A DNA stretch of 64,000 nt from Salarias fasciatus (taxonomy: Eukaryota > Chordata > Actinopteri > Blenniiformes > Blenniidae): assembly GCF_902148845.1 (NCBI RefSeq), contig NC_043755.1, positions 2,280,378 through 2,344,377 of the forward strand, in the 5' to 3' direction. The notes beneath the pieces are model-generated. The model saw only the letters and a list, made by a program, of their open reading frames with translations. It did not search any database and was not told where the DNA came from. Below are positions 13,401 through 26,600 of this stretch, piece by piece. The translations under genes and the position numbers were made by a program. The first letter of the stretch is position 1. Every line of letters starts with the position of its first letter.

Positions 13401-16400
13401 TCAACGCACGTGATGGGGAAGCGAGAGGAAAAGACAATCCTAAACACCTCTCGGTCCAAACACGTTTATCTCAAAGGTTGAAACAAAGAAGTGGGAAAAA
13501 CAGGCAGAAGTAGCTGCGATGCAGAAACTGAGTCATCTGGAGCACACATTGCATATTTGTCAAGCCGTTGATCTGAATCTGAAAACAAATCAGATGTGTC
13601 TTTCTTTCCTTGGTATCAGTTTCCATGACTTTAAAAGAGTGGTATAAAAGAATTTTAAAAAGAACATAAACTTCAATGTCGTTAACACCAGAAAAAAAGG
13701 TCCATGGAAAAGTGTCTAATTACAATCTGTCCATTGACTCAGTATTAAAATGTTAACAATCCTCCAAACAGGCCTCTGATTTGTGGTTATTAAAAGGTGT
13801 CAAAGTTATAGAAAACTATGCTATGATCTTACCCTGAAAGACCACTGTTCTGTTGACTGCGGTGCCTTCCACATAGTTCTCAGGAAGAGGCGACCACAAG
13901 AATGTGTAATAGTCCCTCGCTGTGCTCCAACCAACCTGTGAGACATGGAGGGGAATCCATTCAAGCAGACACGCTCACCACATCAGTGTGAGAAAACAAC
14001 AATGAAGAGCGAACTGGGAAACTTCCCCGAATCCACCGAGTGTCACTTCCAACTATCTCCCTCGGATTTATTACAGTAATCGTGAGCTTTTTAATCTATG
14101 TCAGGATGATAGTGTAGGAACACGCCCACTGAGATGTCTGAAGAGGAATTATCATCTGGAAACCACTCCTGGTCACCATGTGGCCTGGGCCTTGTCATGA
14201 ACAAGCCCGACTGAGGAAATGCAGCTACAACTCACTCCTAACAGGAAGAGGGAAATAGGTGAAAATTTTATACATAGGCGACTTGAAAATGAAAACCAAA
14301 ATGTAATTATACGTATTTTATGTGTTGTTAACTGATGGCTGATGAGGGGGAAGTGCAGAAAATACATCCATAACTTCAGACTGGTGCCATAAAACTGTCA
14401 AACAAAATCAGTGTCACATCCAGCTGGCTGGTTTTTGGTGAGCACTCGCAGGCACACACATGCATCCACAACATGCTCGGCAAAACTCGCCTATTACACC
14501 AGACTCTGCCCCAAAGCGTTATCATGTGGTGAGACTTGGGCATTACTTAAAAAAAAAAAGTTACGTGCGAAGACAAGTTACTTATCTTTTGCGCAGTTTA
14601 AAACAGGTAGTACTTCCTTGTTTTGCAAGGAAAGCGGCTTGTTTTCTCAAATGAGTCCAAACAGCCTACAGCTCCAATACTGCGAGTGTTCATCAGAGCC
14701 AGAGATAGAAGGCAGTGGTGCTCCAAAACCCCCAATTGTTCCCACTGCAGCTCCAGCCTCCAGCAGTAAAGAACAGGAAGCAATTAAAACATGCACCTAG
14801 TTAGTGAGTGTCATTACTGAAGGCTAGCCCTCACCAGTCCACTCATTAGAGTTGGAGAGGTGGTGGGTGAAAGCTCTGAGAGGAATTCACCACCGACTGG
14901 TCTGCACACTTAAAAAAACACTGGACTGGTTACTAAAATAATAACACGCGCAACACCCATTGCATTTACAGAACATCGAAGAAAAACCCTAACTGTGTTA
15001 GTTTGACTGAAACTAGATTGAAAAAAGTACAAATAAACATAATTGAGTTGATCAAGTCCTTCATGTTTACAGAGCCGCCAGACGGCAGCGGGGCGAGGTG
15101 ATCTGCACATCCTGATACGGAAGACAAACAGCACGTAGGAAGACAAACAGAAGAAACCTGGCGGAGTTTGTTGTGAAGGGCAACACATTTCAATCTGTCG
15201 CGCTCTGTGAGACTGACGAGTTGAAAGGGTGCATATCACCGTCTATCAACATAGCAGCATAATTCCAACAACAAATGGATTAGACAAGCTCCTAAGCTTT
15301 GCATGCTAAACAGAGCCATCGATGGAATGAACGCTCCAGTTTCCACTTGACTTTTCTGCAACATTCCAACAGAGTCGTACTTGTGCAAGAAAACTGAAAG
15401 AGCCTGTGGTGATATGGCTGCAGGAGGTAATGTATTGTCCGTGTGCCAGTCAGCCTGTTTGAATTCAGGAGTGACTTGATCATGAATCACGCAAAGAGGT
15501 TGTGCTCAAAGACAGGTTAATTATAAAGCTGGGTTTGCTTTCTCCTAGGCCACACTGACAACCTGTCCCAACAACATTCCTGTATAAAGGCAAGCTCACA
15601 GCTCAAACGTTCCAACAACACAGGGTCAAAGGCTGCTTTTGTGCACACCACAACAAAAAATCTGTCCCACATTGATTTATCTTCAGCACTACATTTTGTC
15701 TGAGCACTTTTTTGCACAGACTGTCTTGCAGGAAAACCATTTCAGCAAACTAAACCTTTTTTAATGTCAACAACAACAACTATAATATGTCCCTGAACTA
15801 GTCTGATGACAACTGTGCATTCAGAGCAAAAAAACAAAAAAGAGATGACACTCTATATTCCAAACAATAGAGGGAAAATTCAGTTTCAACCGAGTTGGAT
15901 TCAAAAGCAGCTAGGAGTGACTCATGGATCAAACACTGACGCATTACCTATCCAGGTATTTCTCTGCATACAAGTAAAAAAAAAAGCTTGGCAGCAAGCG
16001 TCTGATCTGTCATCACTGTCAGGAACATTTACAAGATTTACTATTGAGCGCTCAGCCCCTTCCAGTCAAGCTCTGTAGTTTGGAAACTCAAAGAAATTAG
16101 TGATTTAAAGATCTATACTGCCAGTTGGTGCCTACCCTGCGGCTAATCGCCATGTGATGTGGTATCCAGTTACAAAAGAGTGCTGAATCTAGGATTTGAA
16201 GAGCCTGGAGAAAATACCTGATCCACCTTCTCTATCCTAACCTGACCTCAATTTTGACTGAGTTTGAGGGAAAATCCTGCGCACTAAGAATCACAAGCAT
16301 CTGACATAGGAATCATCAACACAAAGTTTCCCATCTGCAGACTATATGAAATGATTTCACAGCACACAATTAAAAGTAAACCATGAAACAGATGTATTCT

Positions 16401-17679
16401 GACCTCCACTTCATGTCCAAAACTAAATCATTTTAAACTAAATCAATGTGTATGAAGTCACACGTGACTGCATGCACATTACTTGATACACCAGTTTATC
16501 AAGCACACGTGCACAAGCCAGAGTAATCCAATACAACAATCACACAACAAGGCACGTGTATTTGAAAATGTGGGGTGGCGTAATGTCTGTGTTCTCAAAA
16601 TTAGTCTATGTAATGTTTGAAAGAGGAAACACCACACTCTTCACCCTTCAGATAAATAGCAATATCGAAAACACAGATTACTACATGCTTACAGGCCTGG
16701 TCCGACCAGCAGACACTTGTTCTTGAAACCAAGGAAACATTTTGACCCTTGCATATCAATATCAATGTGGTTTGTTTTTTTTTATTTTCATCTCAGTCAC
16801 CAAATATGCTTTAGCTGGTACAAATGTAGAAATATAATGCAAAAGCAAAGCTATGGATTTCTGATGATTATCCATTCCTTTTGTTTACATTAAATCCTCG
16901 ATACATGTTAAGCAAACAGAGAAATCGTGGGGCGAAGATTTTTTTTGATGTGTTGTGATTTAGTCCCAACTTTCCATGTCATCCCCGGTAGATGAGGGTG
17001 TGTTTCTCTGAAACAGCCTGAAACCATTCACAATTCATTGCAGATGAGGCTACAATGTATTGCTGCCATTGTGCTGGATTTTAACATGCTTCAATAACAA
17101 GATCCATCTGGGACACTCCATCTTGTTACAGAGGTCAGAATGTTCCACTCCCTTTGCCAAGCCCATTTTTTAAACATGATAATGGCTCCAGCTCAACGCC
17201 TCTCAGTCTTTCTTATAACTATATTAACACTTTGTTATAATCTTTATTTTTTATGTGTGTAAATATAACGTAATTACACTCAATTGTGTAAAACAGCTTA
17301 ATCTTGTCTCAATCAGGTCTTGGCAGAGATTTCCAATTTTGACATCACATGAGAAGGGAGTCATGGCTCTGAAATACGAATCAGATATTTAAGAGACAGC
17401 AAATTCACCTTTCATGATGACACACTCAAGTTATAAGAATCACAAGTCTCAACTATTCCTGCGCCACATACTAAAATATCACTGTGTCTATTTTTGTGCC
17501 TGGTTCAAAGCTTTTCATAGCACAACAAGAGGGTTTCTCACCTTGAATATGCCAACCCAGTCCTTTGGATGTGGCTTGATGAACTGTGTCAGGGTATAGT
17601 GACACTCCAGGGCCGCATGGGGCAAATAGCTCTTCCCCACATTCTGAAAAATCACGTGGGCAAAGTTTGATGTGTCCAT
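4752..17679 (-). CDS. tax1bp1b: TAX1BP1 autophagy receptor / ubiquitin-binding adaptor
   Basis: Seventeen coding exons, all with AG/GT borders, 5' to 3': 17679-17542, 13935-13833, 13369-13179, 12611-12453, 11712-11564, 11169-11079, 10356-10171, 10006-9755, 9033-8863, 7914-7839, 7720-7602, 7520-7395, 6912-6826, 5987-5786, 5409-5255, 5163-5078, 4950-4752. They sum to 2490 nt, one open frame of 829 aa (human about 789). Residues 1-120 form the SKICH domain (SNFAHVIFQNV, HPKDWVGIFKVGWS, YYTFLWSP, FYQFCYVTHKGEIRGAS). An ILVV LC3-interacting-type motif sits near 133-136. A long heptad-rich coiled coil covers about 145-640. Two C-terminal zinc fingers, CPLC...HVESH and CPMC...HVLTH, end in PLNFD. 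The start at 17679 gives MDTSNFAHV, a few residues shorter than the human N terminus; the in-frame upstream sequence has no ATG. The family links ubiquitinated cargo to ATG8 proteins and to A20 in NF-kB control. Confidence 0.95.
8309..8374. repeat. (TA)n microsatellite
   Basis: About 33 TA units inside the tax1bp1 intron between the exons ending at 8863 and starting at 7914. It creates a meaningless YIYIYI ORF. Confidence 0.95.
10369..10444. repeat. (CA)n microsatellite
   Basis: About 38 CA units in a tax1bp1 intron. The run begins only 13 bp upstream (in gene sense) of the acceptor of the exon 10356-10171, so on the transcribed strand it is a long TG tract next to the 3' splice site. Confidence 0.95.
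12737..12782 (+). mobile_element. SINE fragment (teleost tRNA-type SINE, middle part)
   Basis: The segment TGACTCTAAATTGC followed by GTGAATGTGAGTGTG is the characteristic body of a very common teleost SINE. Only about 45 bp are recognisable. It lies in a tax1bp1 intron, in the orientation opposite to the gene. Confidence 0.45.
13936..17541 (-). other. tax1bp1 intron 2, no gene seen
   Basis: This 3.6 kb intron separates coding exons 1 and 2 of tax1bp1. I see no conserved protein segment, RNA gene or clear transposon in it. Several ORFs of 60-130 codons occur on both strands but have no recognisable family and lie in AT-rich sequence. Confidence 0.7.
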
Positions 17680-19274
17680 GTCGTTGCTTGGTAAAGTCCC
17701 GTCCAGGAACACTGTCGTAAATTACTCAGCAGTGACTGTACAGGAAGAAACAACAATGGAGACATTTGCATTTTAAATTTGGACATAGTCAAATGAGTGC
17801 ACCAGTATTTGTGTGGAGTCTGCTGTTGTGTCCCATTTGCCTCCCAAAAGACTAAGTTGCTTCAAAAAACCCAAAGAAGTCACATGACGGGCAAGCTTTC
17901 AACTACGTCACAATGTATTAGTTAAATCACGCAACACACAAAACAACCGGTACAGCAACAAGATTATGGTATTTGCTATTGTTAACTCTTATACAACATT
18001 TTTGCCAAATTTATACTTGAATAAAAAGCTGTCAGTCAGCACACTGTGTACTCATAATGTCGTTTATGAGATCCTCTATTAAAAACTGACCATGAACTTT
18101 TTCTGTCTTCTCTTGGAATTTCAGTGAAGATTAGAGTCAGTCAGGATTAGACTGTTGACATGATAACAGAGGATCTGAATAGACTGTTGTAATACAGAGT
18201 AGTTTTACGCGACTGATGAAGTCTTACTAACTGTAATGTAAAATGACTTTTCCCTTAACATTTTAAATATTTTCAGTGCTATATGTTTTGCTAAATGCCT
18301 TTTTTCCAAATCAACACTCTGCAGCAATAAGTGATTTGTAAAAGATAAACAAATAGTTTGGTTGTGAGAATACTTTGTTTTGAATTTGTTTTGCTGCAAT
18401 TTGACAATCCTATATTTCGTGATTTAGCCATTAGATGTGACTTCTTTGTTATAATCGTGCTTCATAAGGTAGGTTTGTGAGAAATATATAAGTACTTAAA
18501 TAACCCATTTACAATATAAAAATGAATTGAATTTTAACGACATGACAAGATAACTTCACACTGAGTCCAACTAAGTGTCAACCATTAAGATGAAGAAGAT
18601 TGTATCCAGCTTATATATTACACAAATATTCAGATACGCACTCGTCATCGAGCAGCAAACATTCATGTAAATTAATAACTGACAAAACACATGAAAAAAG
18701 GTCTATATCAGGTGGGATTTTTGATTTGGGCCTAAACTGATGTATTTTAGCTCGACGTAATTCGGCCTGTAACCATCAAAACACTCCCAAATATCTCATT
18801 ACAGAACTATCATCAACAGCAATAATAACAATCTCTACCTGATGCTTAATGATGACGGATAGTTGGGTAAAAGTCTGTGGTTTTCGATCACACTGTCTGA
18901 AACAAGCTTCGAGGCCTAAAAATGAAAACTGCGATCCTATCAGGCTAACGTAGCTTGGCGGCTAGCTCGCTAATGCTAGCTTCGTACTTCGATTACACGT
19001 TGATAGCGAGGCTAACCGGCCAGAGAAATGTTTAACCCCCCGAGCGACATATTCACTCTAGGTTTTCAAATAGGTTACGTTTCACCTCGCCCCGAGCACG
19101 ACGCCCCGGACCGAAGCGAAGCAGCCTGTTTGAGTCGGGAGCTGTATCAGCTGGAGGACAAGGTTACAGCTAACGTAAACACTCCGCACGGTGCGACTCC
19201 GAGCACATGTCGAGCGGCCGGGACCGTCACTTCTTCAAATCTCAGACACATTGATTCGGATTAAGAGTGAACCT

Positions 19275-19400
19275 ACCTGGCTGACATGCCGTATCGAAGC
19301 TAAAACCCAAATGTATAACAGAAACAATTGTTGACGCAGTTCAGTGCTTTCCCGTGTCCTCTTCCTGGAATAATAACAATACTGCGTCACTTCCGGTGGA
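19275..19400 (-). promoter_or_regulatory. tax1bp1 promoter and probable noncoding first exon
   Basis: On the - strand a good donor (CCAG|GTAGGT) at about 19275 can close a 5' noncoding exon that splices to an acceptor just upstream of the start-codon exon (near 17715-17740). Upstream of it, 19383-19396 holds TGCGTCA overlapping ACTTCCGG, the typical CRE-like and ETS pairing of a housekeeping promoter. A short upstream ATG lies in this exon but is out of frame or quickly stopped with either acceptor, so translation most likely starts at 17679. The transcription start itself is inferred. Confidence 0.5.
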
Positions 19401-20107
19401 GACTTGGGCCTGCTTCAGAAACACTGCAATACTGTAATAAACCCAGAAACAAACAGTTAATAACTACTATCACAGGGTGAATACACATCGTGGGGTCATT
19501 GTGGTTTAAAGATAATATTTTTCAAATGCTTCTTTTTCTATTTGAATATGTTTTATCTATCATTGCAATCATGGGTGGATCATGAAAGGGGCTGTCCCCT
19601 GGGCTCTGACCTCCCTAGCAAAAGTTACAAAACATAAAAATTACCACTGATAAAAAAAAACAAAACACAAACAAAAACAAAAAAAAGAAGCAGCCAATTA
19701 TTCATGATCACACGATTGATTTTTGATCATTTTATCTCACAGTGGATGAATGAATACTTTTATGTGCTTCCATCATTTTGTTTCTTATTTTGAGTGTTTA
19801 TAATCTCTTAGTATTCATTTTATGGTTCAGTTGGTCAATTTGTGTCCGTCATGTATATGTATATACATTTATATGCATTTCTATGTGATTCATTATATCT
19901 GCTGTTTATCTTATAGATGGGATATAACAATTAGAATAGAATAAATCAGAATAAAATTGAAATATTAAATATTAATATGTGCAAGGTTTAAATAAATGCA
20001 TGGAAATTGATTTACAGTTAAAACACAACAGTTTGAGCTGCTTAACTTGATTGATATGCCGATTTTGCATATATTGCATATCTGTTAATATTTTTTACTT
20101 AAACTGC

Positions 20108-20160
20108 TGCCCCCGCGACCTGGTCCCGGATAAGCGGTAGAAAATGGATGGATGGATGTT
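20108..20160 (+). mobile_element. SINE/RTE-type 3' tail fragment
   Basis: Contains CCGCGACC, GGATAAGCGGTAGAAAATGG and a short GGATG repeat. This is the well-known 3' tail shared by fish SINEs and RTE-type LINEs. No head or body is recognisable beside it, so it is a truncated copy. Confidence 0.6.
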
Positions 20161-20639
20161 AATATTTTTTCATTTGAATTCTGTGACTGTGTTGTTCTTA
20201 ATGTTCAACATTCTTTGAACAGGATTGCTAGATCCACATCCATCTTCTTTTAGCCAGTCTGCCATGTGGTTTAGGTCACACAAGGGGCCGTAAGTCTTAT
20301 TGGGATTATTTCGATTTGTTTTAAATCTATTTGCCACAACATTTTGGCTTTTTTTTATGAAATGTGTCACATTTGTTGTTAAGGATAGGTCTGTCTAACT
20401 CCTTGTTCCCCAGGGTATATGCCCAATGAGTCTGTTCTGTGGACTGCAAGCAACTGAGCCATACATTCCAACTCTGTACACAATTCATCACTCCATTCAC
20501 TTTTCACCTTTAATCACTAGTGTTTTTTTTTTTAAATATGTGGAGCTACACCATTACAAGACGCCGTCAGTTTGTTTTGTTGACTGGCATATACTCAAAG
20601 TTAACCTGTCTACCACACTATACATCAGTGTAGCCTTGC

Positions 20640-20973
20640 ATCCGTCCAGCTTTTGGATCTAATCCCAGCTAACAAAGGGTGAAGGTAGGGCACACCCTGG
20701 ACAACTCATCACTCACACACAGAGCAAACACAGAGAGACAGGCATTCACACACACACTCATGTTAACATCAACAGCAATTTAAAGAAATCAGTCAATTTC
20801 ATATAGGCATGTCTTTGGACTGTAACAGGAAACCAGAATACTCAGAAAAAATAACCAGGCATGTAGGGGCCTAACATGCAAACTTCACACAGAGAGCTAT
20901 GCCTATGAACCCACAACCTTCTCGCTATAAAGCGAGAGCATTAACTACACCACCACCATGCAGCCCTTAATGC
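20640..20973 (-). mobile_element. tRNA-derived teleost SINE, nearly full length but diverged
   Basis: Read on the - strand, the element starts near 20973 with GGCTGCATGGTGGTG, followed by a degenerate polymerase III A box (TGGTGTAGTTAATGCT) and a B-box-like GTGGGTTCATAGGC. The body contains CAGTCCAAAGACATGC and GTCCAGGGTGTGCCC, then GCTGGGAT and a shortened GGATG tail near 20640. The order of parts matches the common fish SINE whose tail also occurs at 20108-20160. Divergence is high, so the copy is old. Confidence 0.65.
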
Positions 20974-21099
20974 TTGTGAACACAGCTGACAATACTTATT
21001 TACTTATGTGCAGTTTTAAATTGAACTTCCATTTCCTGTATGCCACCAAATTCACACTCAATTCACTGTTTGTTGTCACAGTCCTCATGGTAGTTGTCC

Positions 21100-22606
21100 A
21101 TTATTACTTTTAAATCTGCAGCTGTCAGCCCCATTCTGAAGAAACCTGGTTTAGACCCCAACAACTTCAATAACCTCTGCCCCATTTCTCACCTTCCCTT
21201 CATCTCCAAAATCTTAGAGAAAATTGTTGCCTCTCAACTCCACTCCCATCTCACCCACTACAGTCATTATAAACGTTTCTAGTCCGGTTTCCGTCCCCGC
21301 CACAGCACCGAATCAGCACTAATAAAGATCACAGATGACCTTTTAATGGCAGCTGATTCCAGTTTGATCTCCATCCTCATCCTCCTCGATCTGAGTGCAG
21401 CCTTCGACACCGTTTCTCACTCCATCCTGCTCAATACACTCTCCTCCATTGGCATCACCCCCCTTCACTGGTTTCACTCCTACCTCACTGGCCGCACTCA
21501 GTTCATCCAGCTCAAGTCCTTCACCTCTCAGCCCTCCCCCGTCTCTTCTGGTGTACCCCAGGGTTCCGTCCTGCGGCCCTCCTCTTCATCATATACCTCC
21601 TTCCTCTCAGCAACATTTTCCGGAAACATGGCATTAATTTTCACTGCTACGCGGATGACACCCAGCTCTATCTCTCCAGCAAACCAAACTCCACCCTCTG
21701 TATCTCTGAAATCAAATCCTGGTTTACCTCAAACTTTCTTAAATTAAACAGTGATAAAACAGAACTTCTTCTTGTTGGCACCAAGTCCACACTCTCCAAA
21801 TCTAACAGGTTTTCCCTCATTATTGACAGCTCCACAGTGTCCCCCTCCCCTCAGGTGAAGAGTCTGGGTGTCATCCTCGACAGCTCACTTTCTTTTCACT
21901 CCCACATTAATAACATTACTCGGTGTGCATACTTCCACCTACGTAATATAAATCGCCTCCGCCCCTCTCTCACCCCTCAGACCTCTGCCATCCTGGTTCA
22001 CAGCCTCGTCACCTCCCGCCTCGACTACTGCAACTCAGTCCTCTTTGGTGTCCCCCACAAATCTCTCCATAAGCTCCAACTGGTCCAAAACGCAGCAGCT
22101 CGCATCATCACCAAAACCTCTTCCTTTCACCATATCACCCCCGTCCTCCAGCAGCTCCATTGGCTCCCTGTCAAAGTCCGGATAATTTTCAAAATACTTC
22201 TGTTTACATTTAAAGCCATCCACAATCTCTTCCTCCTCTACCGATCTGATCTCATACATGTTGCCACCCCCTCACGTTCCCTCAGGTCTTCCTCCTCTCT
22301 CCACCTCTCTGTGCCCTCCACCCGCCTCAGCACCATGGGGAGCAGAGCATTCAGCCGCTCTGCCCCCCAACTCTCTCCCACCTGACATCCGCAACATTGA
22401 TTCTCTCCCTCAATTCCAATCCAGACTCAAAACTCATCTGTTTCAATCTGCTTATCATCTGTAGCCTCAATCGCTCTTTTTAGTTTTCTGTGTCATGTTG
22501 TCTGTTGTTGTATTTATTTGTAATGTGTTTTTAATCTTTATTGTAAAGTGTCCTTGAGTGCCCAGAAAGGTGCTGTGAAATTAAATTTATTATTATTATT
22601 ATTATC
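21100..22606 (+). mobile_element. 5'-truncated, decayed LINE (L2/CR1-like reverse transcriptase)
   Basis: The three forward frames together show reverse-transcriptase motifs in order: [107 protein letters not shown] and [18 protein letters not shown], then the C-terminal [19 protein letters not shown] and [19 protein letters not shown]. The frame changes at least twice and a stop interrupts the region before SGFRPRH, so it is inactive. No endonuclease domain is seen upstream, which is typical 5' truncation. The 3' end has GAAATTAAATTTATTATT, the microsatellite tail of L2/CR1-type elements. Clade assignment is from motif memory. Confidence 0.8.
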
Positions 22607-22748
22607 GGAACACTGTTCCACATTTGCATTTGCACATTTGAAAATAGTCACCTCGTCATGTGTTTCCCACTGTTGTAAATTGGTGGTATTATTTTATTGT
22701 ATGAATTATTTGTATTTATTATGTGAAAAACTCAATTTTTACAAAGTC

Positions 22749-22749
<1 letters not shown>

Positions 22750-22785
<36 letters not shown>
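22750..22785. repeat. (ATCT)n microsatellite
   Basis: Nine tetranucleotide units in the tax1bp1-hibadh spacer. Confidence 0.95.
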
Positions 22786-23479
22786 ACCCAACTCAGTATT
22801 ACAGCTGAGTTCTTTTTATTACAACTATTTTTGTGCTTGTTGTCCCTATATGACTGTGTAATTAATTATTTGTATACATCTGATTGCATGTGTGCAGGGT
22901 ACAATTTTTTAATATATTTTATATCAGATTGAATTAATCTTCATCTCACAGTGATTAAAAGTACTTTTCCTAACAAGCATGAAAAAAACAGAATTTTAAT
23001 GAGCTACTCATTAATTTTACTTTACACTACCAAACAGCTGTTGACATCCAAAAGCAGGCAGTGCAGGACACTTGCTGTAAAACGAGCCTCCCACTGTCAT
23101 ACCTGTCCCACTTATGGTTGTTCAGAGGAGCTCATTTTATCATTCTTTTTGTCTTCAAATTTTGTCTGTATTTGCATGACAACCAGTGCTGAAGTATGTA
23201 TTTTGATCTTGTAGGTAGGGCCTTTAAACAGTTATAACTGTTTTCTAGGATGTCTTGAAAAAATAGGGAATAGCAGCAATGACAGCAATTACTTGTTTTA
23301 TAAATTAAAATGTTTCTTTTATTTTTTCATTATATTTTATCCATGAATAGACCTGCTTTTAGTTCAGTTTGTCATTTTGATTATTTAAAGAACTGAGTTC
23401 CGTTTCCAGTCTGCTTTCTAGAGTTGATTCTGTGTACACTGGGATTATACAGTAAATACTCTGTGAACCCTCCCCAGTA

Positions 23480-23604
23480 TCTGATTGGATGAAAATGTCT
23501 GAAGGGGGCGGGAAAACTGTAAATATCTCTTACCTGATTGGACGAAGCCGCCGTCATTACAGTACGCATAGTGACGTCAGGCGTCAGGTCAAGAGGAAAG
23601 AAGC
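23480..23604 (+). promoter_or_regulatory. hibadh promoter region
   Basis: A perfect palindromic CRE, TGACGTCA, lies at 23572-23579, 26 bp before the hibadh ATG. Two inverted CCAAT boxes (CTGATTGGA) lie near 23480 and 23534. No TATA box is evident. This fits a housekeeping-type promoter; the transcription start is not resolved. Confidence 0.5.
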
Positions 23605-26600
23605 ATGGCCGCTGTGTTGAGAGGGTCTCGGTTCCTGGTGGGGAGCTGCTGCAAGCATGTTGACTTTGCACTTGGTAAGGAGAGTAAACTGACACCGTGC
23701 CCGTGTTATACGACTCTCTACACCTTCTCTAGAAACCCGAGTTGCTCTTTGAACACCCTTTGTGAATTGAAAAGCTAGAGGATAGTCTGAAATATTGTGA
23801 GAGAAGTTTAAGTTACTTTTCGGTCCGTGTGTGTTCATGTGTGTGTTCTTGTGTGTGAGTGTGTACTTTCTACGACTCTTTACTGTACAGCATGCTTCTT
23901 GTTTGGTCGACAGCTTGGTTGAGTTTATCGTTTATGATGTTTTAAAACGGGTTTAAATGATCCCCACATGATCTTTGCTGCGGGTTTTTCCTTTGAGGTA
24001 TGTTATGTAATGAGTGTCACCTCCACTTTGGAGAAGCAGTGGAACCTATGGGAAATGTCAGAGGAGCTTCATACTAGCATACTATCACTTTATTACCAAA
24101 TTCAACCCGCTTTCAGGCCGGTTGTATCTTTACTAAAACCCAAGAGCAGGCATGGTGCTGCAGTGTTTTGCACCACCTCAGAGAGATGATATCTAGTGTG
24201 ATTTTGAGCTCGCGGTGGATGTATGAGGTTTGCACGACCTTCCTGTGCATATGTGAATTTCTCCCATTCCAAAAAACATGTGCTTGGGGCTGAGGTGACT
24301 CTATTTTGCCCCTAGCTACGTGTGTGTATGTGCATGTGTGGTTGTTTGTGTTTGTCCTGGGATGAACAAGTGATCGGTTGGGAGTGTACCAGTCAAATGT
24401 CCCTCAGTGAACTCATGTTTGAGCACACAGTGAAAAGCAACCTTTGATACAAATAGATTGTTTCACAAAGGCCAAATTCAGTTGAATTCAAAATGTTTGT
24501 CCTACCTCTCGTCAAGTCTGCATGTTAGAATTTTGACGCTGTTCAGCTGTATTCTAGAGTTTCATGTTTTCTTGCTCAAGGAAGTATAAATGTTTCAATT
24601 TGGTGGGTTTTAAAGTGTGATAAACTGCCCTGCACCCTCCCACGCATCCCGCGAAGCATCAGGGAGCTTGAGATGCTCATTCTGTTTTACCTTTTCGAGA
24701 ATAAGTCATCCACTTTCTATGCTGCTTTTTCCAACTTAGGGTCACAAAAGACTCAAGCTTATTTTCTTACTTAGGAAAACTATTGCCATCAAATTAATGG
24801 ACAATGAAATCAGTTATTTCAAAATGGTATCGAGGATGAAAAGAGTAAAAGTTTTCATTGCTTATGGATGCCAACAACTTTACAGAGTAATATCTTTTGA
24901 TGGAAATGACAAAACGGTCATTTCCAGGAGACAAAGCTTTGTGCTATGCCAAGGGTTGAGGTCTGGAGGTTACCACGTGGTTCAAACCCTGCAAATCACA
25001 GATGTCAAGCTGATCTTAGTTCAGTGGCCACATACAACCCAGTTTCATCTTGAGGGGACCGAACCAGTAAAATGGTGCCATAATAACATTTAAATTTAAA
25101 CTTGAAAGTTTTTCTTTGCTTTGGCATAGATTACACATGATCACAATGTCTATATTTTCACAATTAAGACTACAATCTAAACATGAAGCCATTTTAATGA
25201 AACGTTCCCGTGTAAAATATAGTGAAACTTCCTAAAAATATCTCCTGTAGCAGTAGCATTATGCATCTTTTCACAAACTCATCCTGACAGCATGTCTTTC
25301 AGATTAGTTTGCTAATTTTCATGACAACATCACCAGTATCTCAGCTCAGATCTCAGTGTTTTGTTGTCTCCATTACTCATACAAAAAAAAAAGTGTTTTT
25401 AAAAAAGTTTTTTTCTTTGAATGTTTTTTAATTAATTTTCCTGGTGGTTTGGCAGGCCAGATTGGAACCTCTTGTGGGCCAGTTTTTGGCCTTCTGACCT
25501 TTTTTTGACACTCGTGCTGTAAATTGAGTATTTCAATGCGTGTCAATTTTCACCCTGTGTTTTCTCTGTATAATGATCCAGGTTATTGGTTCTAATTCCT
25601 TTGGCGTTTATTTTCTAGTCTCCAGAAGATCTATGGCGTCAAAGACACAGGTGGGCTTTGTTGGTCTTGGAAATATGGGAAACCCAATGGCAAAAAACCT
25701 GCTGAAGCATGGATACCCAGTCATTGCTACGGATGTGTTTCCAGAGTCTTGCAAAGATCTGCAAGAGCTGGGCGCTCAGGTAGTGCAAGCTGAATGAGTT
25801 CACTTCTTTCTGCATACTGATTTCCTCCTTACTCCTCTCTTCTAATGCTGTGATGTTGTTGTTTCTCAGATTGTGGATAATCCTGCTGAGGTGGCGGACA
25901 AGGCTGACCGTATTATCACCATGCTTCCCTCTAGCCCCAACGTCATAGACGTATACACTGGACCCAATGGCATTCTCAAGTACGCACTGCTCTCAGACTG
26001 CGTGGCTGATAATGGCATGCACCTTCTCTAAATTCAACACACTCTGTCTTTCTCAACAGGAAGGTAAAGAAAGGCTCCCTGCTTATTGACTCCAGCACCA
26101 TCGATCCTGCAGTTTCCAAAGAAATGGCTGCGGCTGCAGAGAAGATGGGGGCCGTTTTTATGGATGCACCAGTATCAGGAGGTGATGTCTTTCACTGTGT
26201 AATCATGCTTTTCTGCAACCACAAAAAAAGAAATAGCTCAGATTTGTGTTCCTCATCTCTACCTTAAGAATTAGAAGATGCAAGAAGTTTGCCAGAAGAA
26301 TAAAAGTTAACTCTGCATCGTGCTTCAGCAATTTAAAACTGAGGGTAGGAAGCTACTGTGTGGCCTTCTAACGCCACTGTCTACCACAAGATGATATACT
26401 GAGTCACTCCAGGATCCAGTGCAGGGAAGCGCTATTCATTTAACCAGTGGGGCCATATGGAATACTAAGGATTATTACCTTTGTTTGCCCTCAAATTTAG
26501 TGCAAACCAGTGGCTTTACAGATAGAAGGCACATAAGTTTTAACCACACTCATAACTTGTCATTGATGTCTGTCAGCTATTCATTGATGGTCAATGAGCC

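Noticed and set aside
19028-19264. 78-codon + strand ORF near the tax1bp1 promoter
   Set aside because: GC-rich promoter-proximal sequence with no known domain or visible splice continuation; it runs antisense to tax1bp1 intron 1. A divergent transcript is possible but unsupported.
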